From NCBI GenBank assembly GCA_947496835.1, contig CANMFV010000090.1, forward strand, positions 1-5,486: a stretch of 5,486 bases of DNA, in the 5' to 3' direction. How positions within the stretch are numbered: position 1 is the first letter of the stretch; every line of letters starts with the position of its first letter. The translations under genes and the position numbers were made by a program. This DNA is from Flavobacteriales bacterium (lineage in GTDB: Bacteria > Bacteroidota > Bacteroidia > Flavobacteriales_D > Crocinitomicaceae). A model generated the notes under the pieces. That model ran no database searches. It had not been told where the DNA came from and worked only from the letters and a program-made list of their open reading frames with translations. Shown in pieces: positions 1 to 5,486 of this stretch.

Positions 1-297
1 AAAATAGATAATCAATATGAATTATTGAATCAGCAATTGAATTACACTATTTCTACGAACAAGCGTCAAATCAACGTTAAATCGGAATCTTTAGACCTGA
101 GTAAAGAACAACTTCGTCTGGCTGAAAATGTATATGCAAATGCAAATTTAAAGTTCAAAGAAGGATTGATTAGCTCGAATGACCTCATTATGGCTGAAAC
201 AGGACTTGAACAAGCGCAGTCCAGTGTTGTTTCGGCTTACATTCAATTGCGCCAGGCAGAACTAGAATATTTAAAATCAATCGGTAATATCAAATAA
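1..297 (+). CDS. TolC-family outer-membrane efflux protein, C-terminal part (5' end outside window)
   Basis: This is the last 98 codons of an outer-membrane factor, the channel through which an RND tripartite pump expels substrate. The frame is open from base 1 (first residues KIDNQYELL) to TAA at 295-297, so the true start lies upstream; the TTG at 25 is an internal Leu codon, not a start. The fragment is almost entirely helical with heptad-like spacing. It contains KFKEGLIS (visible residues 51-58), matching the 'Y/F-x-x-G-x-I/S' turn typical of the second OEP repeat in TolC/OprM proteins, followed by a long helix rich in Ala, Gln and Glu that ends in LEYLKSIGNIK. That is the usual C-terminal coiled-coil helix of the family. 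It lies 9 bases upstream of the adaptor gene, and the order channel-adaptor-pump is common in Bacteroidota efflux operons. The family call is firm; the substrate cannot be told from this part. Confidence 0.88.
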   Translation, partial: KIDNQYELLNQQLNYTISTNKRQINVKSESLDLSKEQLRLAENVYANANLKFKEGLISSNDLIMAETGLEQAQSSVVSAYIQLRQAELEYLKSIGNIK

Positions 298-306
298 CAA
301 AAAAAA
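298..306 (+). promoter_or_regulatory. A-rich translation-initiation leader without Shine-Dalgarno
   Basis: The 9-base spacer between the channel gene stop and the adaptor ATG is CAAAAAAAA; with the A of the ATG it makes an unbroken run of nine A (299-307). No GGAGG-like motif precedes the start. The next gene's start (ATG at 1369) also lacks one, its spacer being GCAGAT. A-rich leaders replacing a Shine-Dalgarno are known for Bacteroidota, so this supports the ATG at 307 as the start. That it acts as an initiation signal is inferred. Confidence 0.4.
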
Positions 307-1362
307 ATGAAACGAATTATCTCCATCGCAATCGTTGCAATTGTGGTCATTGCTTTACTTATTGTCAAACTATTTAGTAACAAAAAAGCAGCTGAAGAAA
401 AAATCTTTATTTACGATTCCAAACAAGCCATTCTTGTCGAGGCTGAACATCCCATCACGCACACATTTGATCGTTCCATGAGTTTTCTGGGGACATTCGA
501 AGCAAATCATCAAAATAACATTGCTTCCGATGGTTCTGGAAAATTAATCGAGTTATTGGTTAAAGAAGGTGATTTAGTTGGTCAAGGTCAGGCTTTAGCT
601 CGTTTAGATAACGAATTGACACAATTGCAAATCGAAAATGCGAAATTGAACATCGAACAATTGAAAAATGATAACATTCGTTTTTCGAACTTACGCAAAG
701 ACCAAGCTGTTTCCGCCATGGAGGCAGAGAAGATGGAGTTAGCATTGAAGTCTGCCGAAGTACAATTGAAACAATTACAAAAGCAATTGAAAAGTTCAAC
801 GATTGTTGCGCCATTTAGCGGTGTCGTAACAAAAAGACTTGTCGATTTAGGTTCCATGGTCATGCCGGGTACGCCAATTGTCGAGTTGACTGATATTTCG
901 ACGTTGAAATTAACCATTTCCGTTCCAGAGCGAGATGTGATGAAGTTCAAGAAAGGACAAAAAGTCATTGCAAATGCAGATATTTATGGACGAGAAGTGT
1001 TTAATGGAAGTGTGAGTCTGATTGCCGTTCAAGCGGATGGATCACACAATTTCAAAATTCAAACGACCATTCAAAATACAGCGGCCAATAAAATTATGGC
1101 TGGGATGTATGGTTCCGTAGCTTTGGAAAACTCAACGAGTGTTACAACGCTTGCAGTTTCAAGAAAAGCATTGGTTGGGTCATCCAAAAATCCGCAGGTA
1201 TATGTTGTGAGAAATGGAAAGTCAATATTAACTTCTTTCTCTGCTGGAACATCGGATGGAGAGTACATAGAAGTTGTTTCTGGATTGTCTAAAAATGACG
1301 TCGTTGTTGTAAAAGGACAAGTGAATTTAGAGAATAATTCAAATGTTAAATTGTCTAAGTAA
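307..1362 (+). CDS. RND efflux periplasmic adaptor subunit (membrane fusion protein, HlyD/AcrA type)
   Basis: This 351-aa adaptor links the inner-membrane RND pump to the outer-membrane channel. Residues 4-22 are a single hydrophobic helix followed by KLFSNKK, so it appears anchored by an N-terminal membrane helix. There is no lipobox, and no cysteine anywhere in the protein, so it is not a lipoprotein. Lipoyl/barrel-sandwich half-motifs flank an alpha-hairpin: VKEGDLVGQGQALARLD (85-101) and IVAPFSGVV (166-174). The hairpin spans about 102-164, and its tip carries R125-x3-L129-x6-S136, the same spacing as the AcrA residues R128/L132/S139 used for TolC docking. A beta-barrel domain (about 198-272, ending GMYGSV) and a membrane-proximal domain (about 273-351, with GLSKNDVVVVKGQ) follow. 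Length and domain order are normal for the family. The ATG at 307 is chosen because it directly precedes the membrane helix and lies just after the upstream stop. It is 6 bases before the pump gene, so the two are likely translated from one mRNA. Confidence 0.93.
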   Translation: MKRIISIAIVAIVVIALLIVKLFSNKKAAEEKIFIYDSKQAILVEAEHPITHTFDRSMSFLGTFEANHQNNIASDGSGKLIELLVKEGDLVGQGQALARLDNELTQLQIENAKLNIEQLKNDNIRFSNLRKDQAVSAMEAEKMELALKSAEVQLKQLQKQLKSSTIVAPFSGVVTKRLVDLGSMVMPGTPIVELTDISTLKLTISVPERDVMKFKKGQKVIANADIYGREVFNGSVSLIAVQADGSHNFKIQTTIQNTAANKIMAGMYGSVALENSTSVTTLAVSRKALVGSSKNPQVYVVRNGKSILTSFSAGTSDGEYIEVVSGLSKNDVVVVKGQVNLENNSNVKLSK

Positions 1363-1368
1363 GCAGAT

Positions 1369-4300
1369 ATGACACTCACAGAACTATCGATTAAACGTCC
1401 TTCGTTTATCATTGTAATTTTTACAATTTTAATCGGCGGTGGACTCATCAGCTATAATCAACTATCTTATGAGCTACTTCCTGATTTCTCTCCTCCCTTA
1501 TTAACGGTAACAACAACTTATCCTGGAGCATCTCCGGCAACAGTAGAGACGCAAGTTTCGAAGCCATTAGAAGATGCCTTGAGTGGGATTGAAAACATCA
1601 ATGAGGTGACATCGTTCTCTTTAGATAATGCATCGCTCTTGTTGTTGGAATTTAAAGCATCTGCGAATATTGATAAATCCTTAGAAGATGCCCAACGCAA
1701 AATCAATAACATTCTAAGTAACCTGCCGGAAGGTTCCCAAACACCTGTCATTGCTAAAATCGAACCAAATGCTTCACCTGTGTTACAGGTCAGTGCAGTC
1801 GCTTCGAATATGTCAGATCGTGATTTGATGGAATTAATGGATGACCAAATTCTACCACAAATCAAACAAACAAAAGGTGTAGCTGAAGTTCAGGTAATCG
1901 GAGGGGAACGCCGTGCTTTTCGCATTAATGTGGACAAAGACAAGTTGAAACGTTATGGATTGTCGTTAACGACAATTAATCAAGTGATTGCTTCAGCCAA
2001 TGTTGAGTTTCCTACGGGTAAAGTCAAGGGAGATGGAGAACAAATGACTGTTCGATTAGCGGGTAAATACCAAAGTATGTCCGATATTGAGAACTTGATT
2101 CTTTATGCAAAAGGTACCTCAAGTGTTAAACTGAAAGATGTTGCAGAGGTCATCGATGCTAGCGACGATAAAATTGCCGTTTCACGTTTGAATGGGGTTA
2201 ATGGTATTGGACTTCGCTTGAAAAAACAAAGCGATGCCAATGCAGTTGAGATGTCCAAAGCAACGAAGGAGCGATTCGGTATTCTCGAAGAGAAATACAA
2301 GAAAGAAGGATTGAAATTCACGATTGCAACTGATACATCGCGTCCAACAGTTGAATCAGTAGATGCGGTTATTCATGACCTTGAATTAGCGATTATTCTT
2401 GTTGCTGCAGTAATGTTATTGTTCTTGCACAGTATGAGAAATGCGGTCATCGTTTTGGTTTCCATTCCAGCATCGTTGATTTCCACATTTATCGCCATGT
2501 ATTTATTAGGGTATACCTTGAACTTGATGACCTTGCTTGCAATGTCACTTGTAATCGGAATCCTTGTAGATGACTCGATTGTTGTATTAGAGAACATTTA
2601 CCGCCACTTGCAAATGGGCAAGAAACGACGTCAAGCTGCATTGGATGGACGAAATGAAATTGGATTCACGGCGCTTGCGATTACTTTAGTAGATGTCGTT
2701 GTATTCTCACCTGTAGTATTTATTGAAGGTACGATTTCTGACATTTTACATCAATTCTCAATTGTCGTTGTTGTATCTACGTTGATGTCCTTGTTTGTCT
2801 GCTTTACTTTGACACCTTGGTTGGCTTCTCGTTTTGCGAAGGAAGTGGAACTCAATCCTAAAAAACCGTTGCAAGCATTTTTACTTTGGTTCGAACGTCG
2901 TGTAACGATATTCACTGATCAATACGTGAAGTTAGTGGGATGGTCCTTGCGCCATAAGTTAATCATGGCAGGTGTCATTCTAGGATTGTTTGTTGCCAGT
3001 TTTTCCACCATGGGATTAGGGATTGTTGGTCAAGAGTTTGTTGCACAAGGAGATCAAGGGAAGTTTATGATTAAACTGAAGTACGATAAGAGTACAACGT
3101 TTGAAGAGAACAATGCGATAACCTTGAAGATTGAACAATTCTTGTTGGCACAAAAAGACGTTGTTGAAACAGTGTTTGCGAATGTTGGTGGACCAAGTTC
3201 AGGGATGGGAGCTACGTCTTTTGGCTCGGAGAATCGATCTGAAATTACGATAAAAATGAAACCAGGGATGCAAAAAAAGTATCCGACATTAAAGTACATG
3301 GATGAAATCAGTAAGAGAATAAAATCTCAGTATGCAGGTATCGAAGTAAAGGCCTTGAATATTGGCATGGTGGAATCCGAAGAAGCGCCTATTGAAATGT
3401 TTCTTTCTTCAGATGATAATGACTTATTGATTAAAGAAGCAAGAAGATTGAAATCACATTTGCTTACAATAAAAGGAGCAAAGGATCCAGCTATTTCAAC
3501 GGATGATATCACACCAGAAATTCGCATTGAGTTGAACCGTGAAAAAATGGGTCAACTTGGATTGCCGATTGCAGTGATTGGCATGCAGCTTCAAAATGCA
3601 CTTGCAGGAAACGACGATAGTCAATTTGATGTCAAAGGACATGAATACGATATCCGTGTAATGGTTGATGCCTTCGATCGGAAAAACGTAGATGACGTGA
3701 AAAACATGTCATTCAATACTTCTGATGGAAAACAAGTTCAACTGGGAGAATTCGCTGAAGTTTCCGTGGAAAATGGAAATGGTACATTGGAACGTAAAAA
3801 CCGCATTCCAAACACAACTTTACGTTGTTGGGTCTTAGGAACGGCTGCAGGAAATGTCTCAAAAGATTTAGAGAAGTATTTAGAGAAAAATCCATTAGAT
3901 GAAAATGTTCGTTTGACATGGGGAGGCGAAATTAAACGTCAAAAAGAATCGATTGGTGCATTAGGAACAGCGATGGGGATTGGTTTGATTCTCGTTTACT
4001 TAATCATGGTTGCTCTGTATGATAATTACGTTTATCCATTTGTTGTATTGTTCTCCATTTTAGTTTCCCTGATCGGTGCGATTTTAGCCTTGGCCTTGAG
4101 TTCTTCAAACATGGGGATCTTTACAATGTTAGGAATGCTCATGCTATTGGGGCTCGTCGCCAAGAATGCCATTTTGATTGTCGATTTTACCAATCACCTG
4201 AAGGAGACAGGAATGTCCACTTATTCTGCCTTGTTAAAATCGGTTAAAGAGCGTATGCGTCCAATTTTAATGACAACCATCGCCATGGTCGTGGGAATGA

Positions 4301-4491
4301 TTCCAATTGCAACCGCAACAGGTTCAGGTGCAGAATGGAAAAATGGTCTTGCATGGATTCTAATCGGTGGATTAACAAGTTCCATGTTCTTGACGATTAT
4401 CGTTGTGCCAATGATGTATTATACCGTTGATCGTATTCAAGATAAAATTCGGGCTAGAACAAAAAACCTAATTGTCGAAATAGAAGATTAA
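1369..4491 (+). CDS. RND efflux transporter permease, inner-membrane pump (AcrB-like, HAE-type)
   Basis: This 1040-aa protein is a proton-driven RND pump with the full length and duplicated layout of the AcrB superfamily. TM1 is at about 13-28, then the first periplasmic porter/docking loop (about 29-335), TM2-TM6 (about 336-487), a cytoplasmic linker (488-528), TM7 (about 530-549), the second large loop (about 550-860) and TM8-TM12 (about 864-1020). TM4 reads GILVDDSIVVLEN with D401/D402, matching AcrB D407/D408. TM10 reads LVAKNAILIVDF with K932, matching AcrB K940. TM11 begins ERMRPILMTT, with R962 and T969 aligning to AcrB R971/T978. The proton relay is therefore intact. The Asp-Asp and Lys pattern fits the drug/hydrophobe (HAE) branch and not CzcA-like metal pumps, which have Asp-Gly in TM4 and lack this Lys. 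Substrates are probably hydrophobic or amphiphilic compounds, but this is inference. The gene sits 6 bases after the adaptor, is the last gene of the operon, and is followed 12 bases later by a hairpin. No frameshift or missing segment is seen. Confidence 0.95.
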   Translation: MTLTELSIKRPSFIIVIFTILIGGGLISYNQLSYELLPDFSPPLLTVTTTYPGASPATVETQVSKPLEDALSGIENINEVTSFSLDNASLLLLEFKASANIDKSLEDAQRKINNILSNLPEGSQTPVIAKIEPNASPVLQVSAVASNMSDRDLMELMDDQILPQIKQTKGVAEVQVIGGERRAFRINVDKDKLKRYGLSLTTINQVIASANVEFPTGKVKGDGEQMTVRLAGKYQSMSDIENLILYAKGTSSVKLKDVAEVIDASDDKIAVSRLNGVNGIGLRLKKQSDANAVEMSKATKERFGILEEKYKKEGLKFTIATDTSRPTVESVDAVIHDLELAIILVAAVMLLFLHSMRNAVIVLVSIPASLISTFIAMYLLGYTLNLMTLLAMSLVIGILVDDSIVVLENIYRHLQMGKKRRQAALDGRNEIGFTALAITLVDVVVFSPVVFIEGTISDILHQFSIVVVVSTLMSLFVCFTLTPWLASRFAKEVELNPKKPLQAFLLWFERRVTIFTDQYVKLVGWSLRHKLIMAGVILGLFVASFSTMGLGIVGQEFVAQGDQGKFMIKLKYDKSTTFEENNAITLKIEQFLLAQKDVVETVFANVGGPSSGMGATSFGSENRSEITIKMKPGMQKKYPTLKYMDEISKRIKSQYAGIEVKALNIGMVESEEAPIEMFLSSDDNDLLIKEARRLKSHLLTIKGAKDPAISTDDITPEIRIELNREKMGQLGLPIAVIGMQLQNALAGNDDSQFDVKGHEYDIRVMVDAFDRKNVDDVKNMSFNTSDGKQVQLGEFAEVSVENGNGTLERKNRIPNTTLRCWVLGTAAGNVSKDLEKYLEKNPLDENVRLTWGGEIKRQKESIGALGTAMGIGLILVYLIMVALYDNYVYPFVVLFSILVSLIGAILALALSSSNMGIFTMLGMLMLLGLVAKNAILIVDFTNHLKETGMSTYSALLKSVKERMRPILMTTIAMVVGMIPIATATGSGAEWKNGLAWILIGGLTSSMFLTIIVVPMMYYTVDRIQDKIRARTKNLIVEIED

Positions 4492-4503
4492 CATGTAACG
4501 CTC

Positions 4504-4538
4504 GAAAGTTCGTTTCAGCTCGACTGATACGAACTTTC
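4504..4538. terminator. Hairpin between convergent genes, probable transcription terminator
   Basis: A perfect 10-bp inverted repeat, GAAAGTTCGT (4504-4513) with ACGAACTTTC (4529-4538), is extended inward past one T/T mismatch by TCAG (4515-4518) pairing with CTGA (4524-4527). This leaves a 5-base loop, CTCGA. It begins 12 bases after the pump stop codon. On the + strand it is followed by AT-rich sequence (ATATTATAATTA) but not a clean T-run; on the - strand no T-run follows. Position between two converging genes suggests it ends the efflux transcript and perhaps also the opposite one. The structure is seen directly; the terminator role is inferred. Confidence 0.65.
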
Positions 4539-4545
4539 ATATTAT

Positions 4546-4592
4546 AATTAGCACATTAGCACTCCGCCACGGAGGAAGAAAATTAGCACATT
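4546..4592. repeat. Short intergenic repeat cluster (ATTAGCAC copies)
   Basis: The 12-mer AATTAGCACATT occurs exactly twice, at 4546-4557 and 4581-4592. Its core ATTAGCAC occurs three times: two copies directly in tandem (4547-4554, 4555-4562) and one at 4582-4589. The copies flank a small GC-rich hairpin. The cluster sits entirely in noncoding DNA between the hairpin at 4504-4538 and the stop of the convergent gene, and it uses sequence unlike either gene. Three copies, with two abutting and no regular spacers, do not make a CRISPR. It may be one instance of a dispersed intergenic repeat of this genome, which cannot be tested from one window. Confidence 0.6.
4562..4574. other. GC-rich mini-hairpin inside the intergenic repeat
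   Basis: CTCCG (4562-4566) pairs perfectly with CGGAG (4570-4574) around a 3-base loop CCA. This is a GC-rich island in otherwise very AT-rich spacer. It lies 28 bases beyond the stop codon of the - strand gene, so it could contribute to 3'-end formation or stability of that transcript, but no T-run follows it on either strand. The GGAGG at 4571-4575 resembles a Shine-Dalgarno, yet no + strand reading frame of note starts behind it. Confidence 0.4.
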
Positions 4593-4602
4593 GAAACATT
4601 AA

Positions 4603-5486
4603 TTAGTCAATAACCAACTTTTTCACCTGTTGCTGCCCATTATTGTCGAGTTGAATAAAGTAAGTCCCGTTAGGGAATAAACTTACATCAAATAGGATAG
4701 AAGACTTGTCAATTATAGATGTTACGAGTAATCTCCCACTTAAATCCAAAAGTTTCATAGTTGCTCCGATCATTTTATCCTCCACTTGAATGGTCAATAT
4801 TTCCTTGACCGGATTCGGATAAACCATCCATTGTCCAGTTTCAAATTCCTCAATGGAAACAGAAAGTTGAAAATCGCTTGTTTCGTAGCTACAGCCAAAC
4901 GGATCAGTGATTTGAACGCTATACGTTCCATTTGTTTGTGGACTCAGCGTATCGTTTTGTTGGTTTGGAATCAACACGCCATCTATGAACCATTCGATAA
5001 CCGATGATGCCGGATAATTGGATAATATCAAGTTATTCGTTGAATTGAACGCAATAGTAGGATTCAATAATGGATCGCAATAAACAGCTGTCATTGTATC
5101 GGAAAAGCTGACACAGCTGGTTGGATTAATCGCTACGACACTGTAAATACCACTTAGGTAAATGACATGACTTGCATTCGTAGCACCAGCAATTGGACTT
5201 CCGTTAAAATACCATTGATAAGCGTAGCCAAAATTTGGAGTAGTAAGCGTATGATTAGCCTGGTCGTATGCAATAATTGGTATTTGTGGATACCCATGCA
5301 CATGAACCGTGTCTTGAGATATAATTGTTGGACTTGGGTAAATGACTTGGTGATTAATCGTGTAGTTGAAATTCGATGTTCCAGCGCCACAGCCATTGCA
5401 GCCATTTAAATTCAAGGTATGACTCCCCATGAAATCATCTGCACCAAAATAGGTTTCTCCAAAACTTACATCGGCTTCCCAAATTT
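4603..5486 (-). CDS. Secreted Ig-like-repeat protein with T9SS type A sorting domain, C-terminal part (5' end outside window)
   Basis: Read on the - strand, the frame is open from the window edge (5486) to TAA at 4605-4603, giving about 293 codons. The ATG at 5430-5428 is probably internal: 18 in-frame protein-like codons precede it (IWEADVSFGETYFGADDF) with no stop. Numbering from that Met, residues 1-50 are a Gly/Asn/Thr-rich segment containing CNGCGAG (11-17). Residues about 54-118 and 124-192 are two related Ig-like beta modules; each has an aromatic core strand (YQWYFNG, IEWFIDG), then a G-x-YSV strand, then a Cys (C106, C180). Residues 201-275 are a T9SS type A C-terminal signal: YPNP, then LLDLSGRLL, then FPNGTYFIQL, ending QQQVKKLVID. 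Such proteins are exported by Sec, carried across the outer membrane by the type IX system, and the tail is removed as the protein is released or attached to the surface. The N-terminal catalytic or binding part is not visible, so the function is unknown. It converges on the efflux operon with no evident link. Confidence 0.88.
   Translation of the reverse strand, partial: IWEADVSFGETYFGADDFMGSHTLNLNGCNGCGAGTSNFNYTINHQVIYPSPTIISQDTVHVHGYPQIPIIAYDQANHTLTTPNFGYAYQWYFNGSPIAGATNASHVIYLSGIYSVVAINPTSCVSFSDTMTAVYCDPLLNPTIAFNSTNNLILSNYPASSVIEWFIDGVLIPNQQNDTLSPQTNGTYSVQITDPFGCSYETSDFQLSVSIEEFETGQWMVYPNPVKEILTIQVEDKMIGATMKLLDLSGRLLVTSIIDKSSILFDVSLFPNGTYFIQLDNNGQQQVKKLVID

Noticed and set aside
299..307. 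Run of nine A as a slippery site for programmed frameshifting
   Set aside because: It lies after the channel gene's stop (295-297) and just at the adaptor start, so slippage would not join two coding frames; it is better explained as an A-rich leader.
588..968. Open reading frame of 126 codons on the - strand inside the adaptor gene
   Set aside because: It is a frame shadow of the adaptor, with a cysteine/phenylalanine-rich, low-sense translation and no recognisable domain; the same holds for the other antisense frames within 560-3919.
1369..4491. Heavy-metal (CzcA/CusA-type) efflux pump
   Set aside because: TM4 has Asp-Asp and TM10 has the AcrB-like Lys, and there is no methionine/histidine-rich metal site in the adaptor; the pattern fits the HAE branch.
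4546..4592. Possible CRISPR fragment from the repeated 12-mer
   Set aside because: Repeats are too short, two core copies abut directly with no spacer, there are only three copies, and no cas gene is present.
4571..4602. GGAGG (4571-4575) as a ribosome binding site for a small + strand gene
   Set aside because: No ATG, GTG or TTG with a meaningful reading frame follows at suitable spacing before the antisense T9SS gene; the GGAGG is part of the mini-hairpin.
5154..5409. Overlapping open frames on both strands within the T9SS gene
   Set aside because: Both overlap the well-supported Ig-like/T9SS coding frame and show no domain or initiation signal of their own.

Overview
The window looks like chromosomal DNA from a Bacteroidota bacterium, most likely a flavobacterium-like member. 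Three things point there: a protein with a type IX secretion (T9SS) type A sorting domain, fairly AT-rich and lysine/asparagine/isoleucine-rich coding sequence, and gene starts with no Shine-Dalgarno motif. The genus cannot be fixed from this sequence alone.

Positions 1-4491 (+ strand) hold the end of a tripartite RND efflux operon in the order outer-membrane factor (only the last 98 codons), periplasmic adaptor (351 aa) and inner-membrane RND pump (1040 aa). The genes are 9 and 6 bases apart, so they are almost certainly co-transcribed; the promoter and any regulator lie upstream of the window. The pump takes substrate from the periplasm or outer leaflet using proton influx, the adaptor bridges it to the outer-membrane channel, and the channel expels substrate from the cell. 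The pump keeps the proton-relay residues of the drug/hydrophobe (HAE-type) RND branch rather than the heavy-metal branch. The adaptor carries the hairpin-tip R-x3-L-x6-S pattern used to dock on TolC-like channels.

Positions 4492-4602 are a 111-base convergent intergenic region. It contains a strong hairpin (4504-4538), probably a terminator, and a small repeat cluster: three copies of ATTAGCAC around a GC-rich mini-hairpin.

Positions 4603-5486 (- strand) hold the C-terminal 293 or so codons of a secreted, Ig-like-repeat protein ending in a T9SS type A sorting domain. Its reading frame stays open to the window edge, so the gene starts outside the window. It converges on the efflux operon and has no evident functional link to it.

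I found no mobile element, CRISPR array, RNA gene or convincing novel system. The content is a conventional efflux operon next to a surface or secreted protein gene. The least explained parts are the intergenic repeat cluster and the N-terminal portion of the T9SS cargo protein.
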